In this document: positions 25,501-33,689 of the stretch, piece by piece
Position numbering within the stretch: the first letter of the stretch is position 1
How the letters are laid out: each line of letters begins with the position of its first letter
From: Nectonema munidae
Taxonomy: Eukaryota; Nematomorpha; Nectonematoida; Nectonematidae
Direction of reading: 5' to 3'
Length of the DNA: 64,000 bases
NCBI GenBank assembly: GCA_030549495.1
Contig: JAUIRK010000875.1
Span: 833,501-897,500, forward strand
Translations under genes and position numbers: made by a program
Notes under the pieces: model-generated
What the model was told of the DNA's origin: nothing
Databases searched by the model: none
The model's input: the letters and a program-made list of their open reading frames with translations, nothing else

Positions 25501-25548
25501 TGACGCGCTCACCCCAACAAAACACGCTAAAAGAAGTGGAAGGAGCAT
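1418..25548 (-). CDS. HFR-type ectodomain + ZP-domain secreted/membrane protein, nine exons, 3' end outside window
   Basis: Nine minus-strand exons join into one open frame of about 501 residues: 25447-25548, 18990-19237, 17283-17452, 15737-15837, 12873-13168, 10895-11050, 6090-6196, 5358-5536 and 1418-1563. Every intron has GT-AG borders and each exon's phase fits the next (0,2,1,0,2,2,1,0). Residues 1-15 are a signal peptide. Residues 16-~392 form a cysteine-rich ectodomain: HFRGG at 18-22, paired CC at 119-120, a DPDGD motif at 176-180 and many scattered cysteines. This pattern I recall from uncharacterised cnidarian and other invertebrate secreted proteins. Residues ~393-501 are a ZP-N domain with its four expected cysteines and the DGVYS...VIVIQ signature. 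ZP proteins polymerise in extracellular matrices, usually anchored at the apical membrane and released by furin-like cleavage. ZP-C, cleavage site and anchor must lie left of position 1. The exon chain is seen directly; the matrix role is inferred. Confidence 0.85.
1708..1982. mobile_element. hAT-like MITE with CACGGGTC termini
   Basis: The ends CACGGGTCATCAAACT and AGTTTGTTGACCCGTG are inverted copies of each other with one mismatch, 275 bp apart, with no coding capacity between them. The flanking eight bases (gtccaaaa / gtctaagc) agree only partly, so the hAT assignment rests on termini and size and is tentative. Confidence 0.5.
2517..2654. mobile_element. piggyBac-type MITE with intact TTAA duplication
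   Basis: TTAA at 2517-2520 and 2651-2654 bracket a 130-bp element with terminal repeats CCCATTTAAGACC and GGTCGTAAATGGG. Inside are three copies of a GCAGACGA motif and, near the right end, the hairpin GTTCC-AAAATA-GGAAC followed by ATTGG. TTAA target duplication is diagnostic for piggyBac-family transposition. It has no coding capacity and would need a transposase supplied in trans. Confidence 0.75.
5358..5536 (-). CDS. Exon 8: first part of ZP-N domain
   Basis: Fifty-nine residues carrying ZP-N cysteines 1, 2 and 3 (VSC, ERCRV and QDC). The order 'vsCxxDGIEA...EWVGAMYIKN...CRVFG...C' follows the ecdysozoan ZP pattern. The acceptor is TTTTTTATTTAG and the donor a perfect GTAAGT in phase 0. 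An alternative acceptor four bases downstream is possible but would break the phase with exon 7. Confidence 0.85.
5537..6089 (-). other. Intron 7 of the HFR-ZP gene
   Basis: A 553-base AT-rich intron between the linker exon and the first ZP exon. No repeat or coding sequence recognised. Confidence 0.6.
6090..6196 (-). CDS. Exon 7: linker between HFR ectodomain and ZP domain
   Basis: A 107-base exon encoding 35 residues, QRSEQRCIILYGG through VEGTIS, with cysteines in QRC and EAC. It is the junction that proves the ectodomain and the ZP domain belong to one transcript: its 5' phase fits exon 6 exactly and its 3' phase (one base, donor GTAAGG) fits exon 8, producing valine immediately before the first ZP cysteine. 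The acceptor is CCAATTCTAG. Confidence 0.82.
7562..8862 (-). pseudogene. pogo-like transposase (CENP-B HTH + DDE), lightly damaged
   Basis: Starts at the ATG at 8862-8860 (MPPTRRIQYTVKEKIAMAE) and ends at the TGA at 7562. It has an N-terminal psq-type helix-turn-helix, a CENP-B-type DNA-binding domain (YGWVARFLERHNI), and a DDE superfamily catalytic core with Asp in NADQTP, VLDSFRCH and QPLDVSVN; the last two are 35 residues apart. The C-terminus is acidic. Two lesions are seen: an in-frame TAG in the N-terminal domain near 8735 and a frame change at the eight-G run 8204-8211. About 433 residues is a normal length for the family. Confidence 0.85.
8950..9065. repeat. Short direct repeats inside the pogo element
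   Basis: Four imperfect copies of a 25-30 base unit built on ACTTGATTACTTCACACCAAA lie in the 5' non-coding part of the transposon. They could be transposase-binding iterons or simple slippage; the sequence does not decide. Confidence 0.55.
10895..11050 (-). CDS. Exon 6: Ig-like strand segment ending FCFTSIND
   Basis: Acceptor TTTTCTTTAG, donor GTAAGT. Fifty-one whole codons encode IVEINTVSPKGL, NWVMNFEWKPRITERG and NYFCFTSINDL. The end 'G-x-x-x-F-C-F-T' resembles the last strands of an Ig/cadherin-like repeat. It splices in phase 2 into exon 7, giving ...INDL-G-QRSEQRCIILYGG. Confidence 0.83.
11051..12872 (-). other. Intron 5 of the HFR-ZP gene
   Basis: A 1.8-kb intron with one Tigger-type end fragment at 12371-12450. 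A 141-codon open frame at 11306-11731 owes part of its length to a G-run (11389-11401, polyproline on the minus strand) and shows no domain; it is not counted as a gene. Confidence 0.6.
12371..12450. mobile_element. Tigger/pogo-type terminal fragment
   Basis: CAGGTTGACTATCACTAAAC at the left, followed by CGGTTTAGTGGTTTTTTCGG, matches the general form of Tigger-family ends (CAGxxxGACxxTCxCTAATCCGG). Only one end is seen, so it is a truncated or solo terminus. Confidence 0.5.
12873..13168 (-). CDS. Exon 5: long beta-rich ectodomain segment
   Basis: Begins in phase 0 after the acceptor TTTTTGCATAG and encodes 98 residues plus two bases. Key stretches are CTIYYNG, LFAIAIIVEDF, LSQVPVQFLAKV and DSSCISCSIGDS. 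The 'FAIAIxxEDF...LSxVPVQFL' pattern is characteristic of the family as I remember it. The donor is GTAAGG; the split codon is completed as threonine by exon 6. Confidence 0.85.
13169..15736 (-). other. Intron 4 of the HFR-ZP gene
   Basis: A 2.6-kb AT-rich intron. A TTAA-adjacent end, CCCATTTGATGTAAG on the minus strand starting at 13606, resembles the local piggyBac MITE termini but no partner end is evident. The arms TTTTAAAATGGC (13463) and GCCATTTTAAAA (13550) form a small inverted repeat. The C-rich tract at 14575-14630 looks like decayed transposon sequence. Confidence 0.5.
15737..15837 (-). CDS. Exon 4: DPDGD motif and four-cysteine segment
   Basis: Thirty-three residues after the two bases that complete valine 174. 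The sequence reads YDPDGDVIRCRFA and then HQECGDICNSFNGAIIDE. A DxDGD motif preceding a Cys/Trp-rich segment is typical of this ectodomain family and looks like a calcium-binding loop; metal binding is inference. The donor is a perfect GTAAGT and the phase is 0. The exon is too short to be found by length alone and was recognised by motif and phase. Confidence 0.85.
15838..17282 (-). other. Intron 3 of the HFR-ZP gene
   Basis: A 1.4-kb AT-rich intron without recognised repeats or coding sequence. The open frame at 16293-16523 has no detectable family resemblance. Confidence 0.55.
17283..17452 (-). CDS. Exon 3: SCCWI...PNSSPV ectodomain segment
   Basis: The acceptor is TTAGTTTTAG and the donor GTAACA. 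The exon encodes 56 residues starting SCCWINTIKKTGEW and including RPNSSPVPAVPPI and the cysteine of MECKQTYVIP. It ends one base into a codon that exon 4 completes as valine, so the protein reads ...YVIP-V-YDPDGD. Open frames on the opposite strand here are shadows. Confidence 0.82.
17453..18989 (-). other. Intron 2 of the HFR-ZP gene, with 28-base C tract
   Basis: A 1.5-kb intron whose only striking element is an uninterrupted run of 28 C (18123-18150). Such a tract is prone to length change and assembly error. No repeat family or coding exon recognised. Confidence 0.6.
18990..19237 (-). CDS. Exon 2: ectodomain part with Trp-Arg-Arg-Ser-Tyr and Cys motifs
   Basis: The acceptor follows a pyrimidine-rich tract ending TTATTATCAG and the exon opens in phase 0. 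It encodes 82 residues plus two bases. Visible features are WRRSYS near its start, cysteines spaced as in the family (FCNRTT, LSCVYGC, ECSDYS, DWSSVKDC) and an aromatic YTF segment near the end. The donor is the less common GTATGC at 18989-18984; it is needed because no other GT keeps the family sequence intact, and it restores serine with the first base of exon 3. Confidence 0.8.
19571..19698. mobile_element. piggyBac-type MITE with TTAA ends and hairpin motif
   Basis: TTAA at 19571-19574 and 19695-19698 flank a 120-bp element. Both termini carry ACCAATGTTCC or its complement: CACCAATGTTCCCC on the left and GTTCC-CTTTC-GGAACATTGG on the right. The right-hand hairpin (19664-19678) is the same design as in the MITE at 2517 and the piggyBac remnant at 56.6 kb, with a different loop. 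Confidence 0.65.
24266..24296 (-). repeat. Old fragment of the SINE-like family head
   Basis: The complement reads GTGACGTTCGCACCCATCC followed by TATCGG, nearly the head of the repeats at 49.9 and 56.1 kb (GTGGCGTTCGCACCCATCC). Only about 30 bases remain, so it is an older copy than the others. Confidence 0.45.
25447..25548 (-). CDS. Exon 1: signal peptide and HFRGG motif (residues 1-34)
   Basis: The first coding exon begins at the ATG at 25548-25546, giving a short hydrophobic leader (MLLPLLLACFVGVSA) with a likely cleavage after Ala15, directly before STHFRGGIMTW. The frame stays open upstream as far as 25617 but has no other in-frame ATG, so this start is preferred. The donor GTAAAG at 25446-25441 follows codon 34 in phase 0. 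The upstream ends in a possible 5' UTR splice acceptor near 25618, so the leader exon may be spliced. Confidence 0.8.
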
Positions 25549-27216
25549 GCACAAGGAATTTGTAGTGTAGGAGGTGTGTTGCAATTTTATTAATGGCAGT
25601 GCGAATAAAACTGCCAAATTTTGAAAAAAAGATTCTTCAATTCTTCTCGCTAATAACTCTTCACTCTCAAGTCAGTGTTTATCTCTGAAGGGATTGTTGG
25701 CCTAGATTTTTGCAAAAGTCAGTCAAAATGATGCTTCAACCTATATTTACGCTTTCTTTAAAAAAAAAAAGTGTCCTAGGCATAGAAGAGAGTCGAGCGT
25801 TGTGCAGAGCAAATTGCTTGGCGTTTGTTCTTCCAAGAACGCACACGCTTATACGCAGTATTCGTATTTATTAGTTGGTTGTGGAAATAAATCTTAGTCT
25901 GTGTGTTGTGTGCATCATTCATTATTATCTAAAGAGGATTTAATCGAATTTCATCGTAAGTTCGCTACTGTGCACGCATCCACTTTCAGAATCTCTCTCC
26001 TCTCTTTATTTTGCTTTCTAGCATTTGCAAAGGCAGCACAAGCAGGCTTGCAAAAAGCTTGAACGATATTTTTCCAAAACAAATTTTTTGATTTACGATA
26101 TTTATATATATATACCGTCACTCGCTATATCCCAACAAAATATTTTAAGAGCTTTATTGCCATGAGCAAAGTGAGTAGTACATTGTGGATAAATAAAAAA
26201 AAATTCCTATTTTTATTAAAAAATTTGTAATCTTTTCATTCTTTGCGTATTCAACTTTTAGAGTTGAATTAAATTCTTACTGATATAATGAAGGATTCGA
26301 ATTTCGCGAAGTTTGCCTTGATGAGTTTTTTTTGCTATTAACAGTGTGTTTGGTTAGCTTCACACTAACACAGAGAGAACCTTCAAAAATTTTAAAGTGA
26401 CATTTGAACACATAAGGTTAAACTGATGAGGCTTCAACACCCGAAACCCATCTTTCAGAAGAGAGTCGGTTAGTGATGATGATCGAGTAGAAGCGAACTT
26501 ACCATTTATAAAAATCTGGTGCTGAAGGTGGCCCATTAAATTAGCGATAAAATAAAGAGGTCAACACTAAAATAAATGATTTATTGAGGACAAATTTAAA
26601 AAAAATGTAAATTTTCGCCGACAGTCGGCTTTTTCAAACATATGCGGGAGGAAACGATGTAGGTTGAGGCAAAGAGTGGTGGAGAAAAAAATAATAAATA
26701 CAAATCATTTTTTTTTCTCCATCATTCCATTATATCATACCATTTATAGTTATTTATTACTATACCATGTATATTATATATGCATAACAAGTATGTTAGT
26801 GTAATAGGTAGTGACCGAAAAATTTGCCGTAGGAAAACTCGTCTCAGGAAATTTCGTCTAATAGGAAAAATCGCCGCAAGACAATTTTGGCGTAAAACAA
26901 GTATTTGTGATAAAAACAGTTTGGTTTCTGAAGTACCATTTTATCTCTTTCAAACAACTGCATCACCAACAATGGCAAATTGCATCACCAAACAATAAAA
27001 AAAAATTGCCATCATCTTCTAAAGGCGCGTAGTTTGTAAGTTTGGTAAGTGTCTTTGGTAGATCATTATGTAGTTAGTAGGAGTAAAAGAAATGACTTTT
27101 TAATAGCAGAAAATGACAGTTTTTTCAGTCGTTTAAACAATAGGAGTCCCAATTCTCTTTTAAATAAAATAGGAACTGGAAATGAAACAATGTTTCTCTT
27201 CTTTTAAAACTGCATC
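25549..27216. other. Upstream region of the HFR-ZP gene
   Basis: Directly upstream of the start codon, with a stretch of higher GC from 25770 to 26060 that stands out from the AT-rich surroundings. A possible 5' UTR acceptor lies near 25618. Read on the minus strand, GCGTATAAGCG at 25849-25859 is a weak TATA-like candidate. From about 26815 to 26905 short quasi-repeats (AAATTTGCCGTAGGAAAAC, GGAAAAATCGCCGCAAG) look like decayed repeat DNA. No gene recognised. Confidence 0.35.
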
Positions 27217-27655
27217 AGAAGAAGAAGAAGAACTTTATTCAAAACATTAACAGGATCATTAATAAAAAGAAAATACATATTTTTGTATAGATCAAGATTA
27301 GTAAAATTAGAGATAAAAATGTCATTGATTAGGTTAGCTTGCAAAGGTTTATATAAACCGCTTTAGGAATGACTAACACAATTAATGAAAAAAATATATA
27401 AATAAAAATTAAAAAAAACATCAATAAAAATGAATCACAAAAATTTACAGGAAAAACAGTCTTTCTTAGAGCAGACAATTCTCTCTGGATAGGCAGAGAT
27501 TACTTTCTCTTTGAAGAGTTTTTTGAATTTTTTAACTGATGAACAGCTTTCTCCAATTGTATGACGATAGACTTCATAAAATACAGGCACTTTATACATC
27601 ACCGATTGATTGGAGAGTTAGAGTCGGTAAGAAGGTTTGACTAACCTTGAAGGTG
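27217..27655 (-). mobile_element. LINE 3' fragment with (CTT)n tail
   Basis: On the minus strand about 55 residues of an ORF2 C-terminus are open, including VPVFYEVYRHTIGESCSS, KKFKKLFKEK and a terminal cysteine cluster CSKKDCFSC, ending at the TGA at 27435. A 3' UTR follows with AATAAA (27234-27239) and a (CTT)n microsatellite tail at 27217-27231. A short tandem tail after AATAAA at a 5'-truncated copy is typical of target-primed LINE insertion. The clade cannot be fixed without the reverse transcriptase. Confidence 0.65.
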
Positions 27656-30335
27656 TTCGAAAAGAACATTTACTTAATTATTTCCTTTCATTATGCTTTA
27701 TTATGCCTTGAAAAGATTATGCGAGGTTTGATCTAGACAGTGAAGCAAAAAGACTCCAAAAGACTTATAAATCTTGACTAGTGCGTCGAAACACTTGTTG
27801 GATATATTGATTGTGATGAAATTTTAAAAACTTCTATTAATCCAGACAATAATTGTAAATCAATACGTTCCTTCTTATGCGTACTAAAATTTAGGTGGAG
27901 CCAGAGTCGGCGCTACCTATATATTTTAGTAGTGTTCTAATTTTATTCTTTTGTGACGACTACTTTCGATTTAATATCTTATTTTAAGAATCATAATTTT
28001 TGATGCTATTCTCATCATCAAATACAATGTTTGTATCTTTCTTCCAAATTAAGGGTGTGATAAAGATATTGAAATTTGTATACCTGGTTTAGGAGCAGGC
28101 TTTTCAAATGCATGTATTTTTTGGCGGGATTCTAAGATACTCGTATTTCTGTTAGTATGTTACAAATTAGACAAGCTGCCTCTGTTGCTATGTGTCGTAC
28201 TGTGTTTTTATGGGTCATTTTGCGATGCATTCAGACGAGTGACATAAATAATGTTCAAATGAATGACAAATCTTACCTGGTTAATTTGCTTGTTAATGAA
28301 GATAGTAAGTTATTTAATTGGTTGGTTTAGTTTGTTATTAAGTCAGCTAGTTAGTTAGGTATTGAGCTAGTTAGTTATATCGTTAAGTTAGTTAGTGAAT
28401 CAGTTAGTTCATTAGTGAGCAGTCAGTTAGGGAGTTTGTTTTCGAGTTAGTTACTGTTCGAGATATTGTAGAAGTCTTCTATTCAGTTTTTCTGGTATTT
28501 TTATCCCTCTTTTATCATGTCACTCTTTTGAATTTCTATATTTTTTGTCCTTCTTTTGTCATGTCGTCCTTTTTATAATAACCCGTTAATTTTAAGGCAA
28601 ATGTTTTGGTAAAATGATTTAATGTTTGCGTTTTTGGATGTCATAGTGATGTGGCAGGTGTAATCACTCTATTTTAAAAGATATTGCTTATTATTATATA
28701 ACAATATAGCTAATATTATATAAATACTTATAAATAATCCCTAAAAGTAATCAAAATTTCATTTCAAGCGAACGACTTAAAGATGGTAAATTATGATATC
28801 ATTAGTGCCTTCGCATCCTAAATCTGTAGCATGGTTGAAAAGAAGTTTATTGGAACAATGTTTGTTTCTCGCAGCGCTAGATACATAGGATCATTGGTAG
28901 AGTATTCTGTTTGCTCGAAACATTGGCTAGTTGGTAGAGTGCTTGTTTCTCGCTACACTCTTTGTAAAGTGTTGGAATGGAAACAACCAATGGCGACCGA
29001 CTAGTTTTAACTTTCAACGTTATATATCAAAAATTATTACGACTATTGAATTTTTTCTTTTTTTGACAGCTTTTGATATTTTCAAACCAAATACTTTTCA
29101 TATGAAATAAAAAACCAGAATTGAATGGAATATAGTTGAAAATATTTAAAATAAAATTGAAATTCATTTCTATAGGAATATACTAAAAAATATATATATG
29201 AATGATAAAATTAGTTTAAATATGGTTGATAAAAAATTAGGTTGAAAAACTAATTTTGATAGCCGGATAGGATTGCAGATCAATCGATTAGCTTTGTTTT
29301 CTTATTAAGAAAAATATTTATTTCATATCGAAGCTTGAAAAATCGAAATAAAACTTCACCACAACTGAGCCACGTGTAAAAATTCTGAGTCAACATCTTC
29401 AATAAAAGTTTGAAACTGACTATGATATTCTAGTACGTGTCCTCAAATGAAGTTTACAACAGAAATCACTGTTTTCAGCACGCAAGATAGATCTCGTTCT
29501 TTTCCACCTAAAGTTTGTTGATGTAAATGAGAGTGAAAAAAATTGCATTTGAAATTGCTAAATCTTCCAATTTAGTCTTAATCTGCCCAACCAATTATTT
29601 TAATCTTAGCTAAATTTTTCTCTTTAAATGTCATAGTTGATTCGATTGAAGAGATCCTGACTCCTGGATTTTATTCTTAGTGTCAATTCTGACTTTGAGA
29701 TATAGAAGAGTTAGCAAAGGATATAAATCAAACTCTAAGATAACAAGATATATATAGTAAGTAAGCTAAAGAATCAGTATTGTCAATATTGTATTTGACA
29801 ATCAAACATATGATACATTTTGCTATTTTATAGCTAAACTCAGAAGACATAAAATATGGAAATGAACATTTCAAAAATACTGATCTTTTAAGACCTATCT
29901 ATCCAAATCCGAATTTAGCTTGCGAATCTCATCAACTTCCAGGACGCGGGCCGTAATTCAGTAACCCCTGCCATGGAACGACGTACGAAAATAGCGATAT
30001 CGATTTGAGTGACATATGTTGGAGTTATATGAACAAAAGTATACTAAATTATTTCAAAGCTCTATTTGTGACGATTTCAAGAGTGTAGGAATACTTTAAT
30101 AGTGTCATCGTGTATTTATGATCACTATTCTTTTGTGAATCCTTTGATAGTGTTTACTTTTTGTACTCAACGATATAATGCTTGTGTTAAAATATCTAAT
30201 TAGACTTTTCTTGTTTCAATTTAATTAAGCAATCTTTACATAATTTTAACTTCCAATATAATAAATTTAAAAAATAACCCCACAAAAAGATAGCCAGCGA
30301 AGCACATTCGATCACATATATATTTCTTTCATTAT
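27656..30335. other. AT-rich region, one decayed tRNA-derived SINE candidate
   Basis: No gene recognised. At 28855-29000 two successive A-box-like blocks (CATTGGTAGAGTATTC and TGGCTAGTTGGTAGAGTGC) suggest an old tRNA-derived SINE, but the B box is degenerate. At 28308-28450 there are many TTAGTTAGT-type steps, a decayed simple repeat. Confidence 0.35.
28890..29000 (+). repeat. Degenerate tRNA-derived SINE-like repeat
   Basis: TGGCTAGTTGGTAGAGTGC at about 28927 is a good polymerase III A box, and a similar but weaker block precedes it. The expected B box about 35-40 bases downstream is only loosely matched, so this is an old SINE or a tRNA pseudogene rather than an active tRNA. Confidence 0.3.
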
Positions 30336-30930
30336 GAAATGAAAGGAAATTTATTGAACATTAAATATTTAGAATAAACGACAAATGCAAGTTAAATATA
30401 AAGCAAAAAAAGAATGAAACTGAAGTAATACCTGCTCTTAAGGTCATAAATGAAAGCTTGCAATGCCAAGATAAGAAGTACAAGGTTAAAAGTAGTACAC
30501 ATTGTAAAAAGTAAACAAAGCATGTACTAGCAGCAAGAGTAAAAACGATATTACATCTATTTGTCACAAGAAATCAAACAAGTTGTGTTGAAGTTAGAGA
30601 TGATTGAGTCAAGTATAGTACTTTTGAAACCTTTGATTGACAAAGATTCAGTGGAGAAAACTAAGACTTGTCGTAGTAAAACTAAGACATTTTGTAATCG
30701 ATAAACTTGTTTGGAGTTCGATAGCTTAAACTTTTTCTTTTCGAAATTGTAGATGACAAGATTCTTGAAGATCTCTGGTAAACAGTGATGAGTGTATTTC
30801 CATGTAAAAATAGCCAGTTTAAATTTATAAATATCAGATATCTTTAAGGAGAAAATTTGGAAAAATAGACGCGATGTGTGCACCACGTTGTTTTTAAAAT
30901 ACATGAGTCTTGAGTGAGAGAGTGTTTCCC
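30336..30930 (-). mobile_element. LINE 3' fragment (ORF2 C-terminal domain and tail)
   Basis: The minus-strand frame 30557-30904 reads SRLFFQIFSLKISDIYKFKL, FTWKYTHHCLPEIF and later WN-less but typical residues of the domain that follows reverse transcriptase in CR1/Jockey-type LINEs ('LF..L.I..I...K...F.YK.....LP..F'). Downstream is a 3' UTR with AATAAA (30350-30355) and a TTTCATT-rich end. The 5' end abuts the piggyBac terminus at 30934. Confidence 0.6.
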
Positions 30931-30933
30931 AGT

Positions 30934-31000
30934 TTAACCCTATTAGTGCTGGGGGCGTAAAACGCCCCCTTCACTAAAAAATTAATTGTAGAAAATTGGC
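30934..31000 (+). mobile_element. piggyBac-type terminus with perfect GGGGGCGT hairpin
   Basis: TTAA (30934-30937) is followed by CCCTATTAGTGCT and then the perfect hairpin GGGGGCGTAAAACGCCCCC (30951-30969, 8-bp arms, 3-base loop). TTAA-CCCTxx is the canonical piggyBac end. No second end was found; the tandem array begins just downstream, so the array may have grown within or beside the element. Confidence 0.6.
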
Positions 31001-31329
31001 TGAATCATATCCCTTCAAATTTTGTGACTTTTCCTAAAATCTCTAGCAGCATCTTTTGAAACCATTTTCATGGTTGTTGAATGACCCTTTCATTTCCAAA
31101 ACTGTCAATCAAAATAAAAATTTTTATTTTTCAGCAAAATTTTGACATTATCTGTACTTAACCTTATAATTTAGGATCTATATTATATAATACCCTGAAA
31201 ATTTATAATTATATACAGTTTGGAACGCATAACACTTTATGTATTTAATTTTTTCAATAATCACGGCTACTTTTTAGAAAATGTCAATCAAAATTTTGAT
31301 TGATCAAAAATATATCTAATAAAATATAC

Positions 31330-32610
31330 CTTCAAATTTTACATAAAATATATGTGTTATACTAAATCGGCCATTCTGGTTTCATTTCCAGGACTCATTT
31401 TTTACGTTTAGGATGTGAAAATACCTATAAGTTTTAATCAAATTTGCGATTTACTTCTAAAAATTATCTACAAAAACATTTATTCAAATTTTACAATGAA
31501 ATATATGTGTTATACTAAATCGGCCATGCTGGTTTCATTTCTGGACTCATTTTTTACGTTTAGGGTGTAAAAATACCTATAAGTGTTAATCAAATTTGCG
31601 GTTTACTTCTAAAAATTGTCTCCAAAAACATTCATTCAAATTTTACAGTGAAATATATGTTTTTATACCAAATCAACCATGCTGTTTTCATTTCTGAACT
31701 TATTTTTCACATTTAGAGGTTTTAAAATATCTATCAATGTCAATCAAATTTGCGGTTTACTTTATCTCCAAAAATATTCTGTCAATTTTACATGAAATAT
31801 ATGTTTTTATACCAAATCAATCATGCTGTTTTCATTTCTGAACTCATTTTTTACAGTTAGGATGTGAAAATAAACTATAAGTGTTAATCAAATTTGCGGT
31901 TTACTACTAAAAATTGTCTCCAAAAACATTCATTCAAATTTTACAATTAAATATATGTTTTTATACCAAATCAACCATGCTAGTTTCATTTATGGAATCA
32001 ATTTTTGCAGTTGAATTTGAAAATACCTATAAGTATCAATCAAATTTGCGTTTAGTTCTAAAATTTGTTTCCAAAAATATTGATTCAAATTTTACATGAA
32101 ATATATGTTTTTATAGCAAATAGATCATGATGATTTCATTTCTGAAACAGTTTTTACATTTAGAGGTTTTACTGCTAGTGTCAATCAAATTTGCGGTTTA
32201 TGTCTGAAAACTATATCCCAAAATATTCTCTCTAATTTTACATGAAAATAAGTTTTTATACCAATTCGACTATGATAATTTTAATTTCTGAAATTATTTT
32301 TTTGCATTTAGAGGTTTTAAATGTCTTAAAGTGTCAATCAAATGTTCGATTTACGTCTAATGTCTACAGAAATATTTTTGTAATGCTAGTTTCATTTTTG
32401 GACTCAGGTTTGGCATTTATGGTTTTAAAATATCTGAAAGCTTCAATCAGATTTGCGGTTTACTTCTAGATACTGTCTTCAATAATATTTTCAAAAAAAT
32501 AAAATATCTGTTTTATACCAAATCGACTATGCTATATTTATTTCTGTACTGGATTTTGGATAATACGGTTAAAAAATATCTCGAAGTGGCAATTGAATTA
32601 GTAATGTATG
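31330..32610 (+). repeat. Tandem array 1, about nine units of ~150 bp
   Basis: An AT-rich unit recurs with the anchor ACCAAATC(A/G)ACCATGCT at about 31361, 31513, 31667, 31811, 31965, 32115, 32260, a deleted copy near 32381, and 32517, i.e. a 144-154 base period. Each unit also carries TCAATCAAATTTGCGGTTTA and TCATTTCTGAACTCATTTTT. Divergence rises towards the right. More weakly similar sequence reaches left to the piggyBac hairpin at 30970. No coding content. Confidence 0.8.
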
Positions 32611-33689
32611 CCTGAAATTCTGTAAAAATTTTCAAAAAATAGCTGTATATTAGGTATATAGTAAAAATATACTTTTTTTTTTGTATATTTTGGCTTATAA
32701 TACTCTCTACAATCATCTTGAGTATGAAATATTTATTTAAAAAAAAACAAAACGTATTATAAAATCTTTTGAAAATTTGTATTAGAGAAGAAACCAAGTT
32801 GAAAACTAATTGAAAAGAGAACATGTGATCAAAACAAATAATTAAAAAAAATATGTATCTTGACTAAATGGAAGATCTACCATGTTCTAATGAACTAGGA
32901 AGTGGTTTAATTATATAATATTTGATACTTCAAAAAAGATTTTGACTGTGAAAAAGAAGTTCCTCTTTTACAAATGAAAAATATTTAAATCTATGGCTTA
33001 TCATCTAGGATTACAATTAAAATTCAGCTAAGAGTGTAGGAAATCTAAAAATTTAGAATAGGTCAGATTTATCAAAAATGACACAGATGCCAATATGTGA
33101 GAATTTTGTCACTATCAAGATATTTTTAATTTAAATTGAATTTGTCCATCTTTTTCCTTTAGCGTCAAAGAGATAATTTTTTAGATGAAGAACGTGGACA
33201 ACTTTTTGTAATTGAACAATGAACATCACGAATGATTCATCAGAAAAAAATGAGATAGGTTGACAAATATTCAGGCCTGATAATAAAATATACGATACTG
33301 ATAAAAAAAGTCTAAGATCATCAAGAAGATTCTTTAATCGGAATGTTTGAGAGAAGAAAAAAGTAATTTCATCATTATAAAAAATTTTTCGAACACACAT
33401 TGAAGAATATAAATTTCTAATGAAAAAAGAGCTACTAAGAAAGGATCATCATTGAATGAATAGCAAAATTACATACTGTAAATTATAATATGACGTAGAG
33501 ACTACGAGCCGATAAAGAATATGTAGCCAAAAAAATAGAGGTCCTATCGAGATACATAAGTTACTGTAGAATGAAATATTTTGAGTGAATTAAACACATA
33601 AGGTTGGTTTATTAAATAAATTAAGAAAATAATTACCAGAAAAATACTGCAAGTAGAAGTTATTTTTATGTTTATATATTTGACATTGA
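32611..33689. other. Unassigned spacer between the two tandem arrays
   Basis: AT-rich. The minus-strand open frame 33131-33400 has LINE-like composition (SVTVRKIFYNDEITFFFSQT) but no diagnostic motif, so no call is made. Confidence 0.3.

Noticed and set aside
25772-25917. A TG...CA-bounded stretch with AATAAA upstream of the HFR-ZP gene that looks like a small solo LTR
   Set aside because: No target duplication and no second copy or internal region is visible. The higher GC fits the promoter region of the gene equally well.
33131-33400. An 89-codon minus-strand frame with LINE-like composition
   Set aside because: No reverse transcriptase, endonuclease or C-terminal motif could be identified with confidence.
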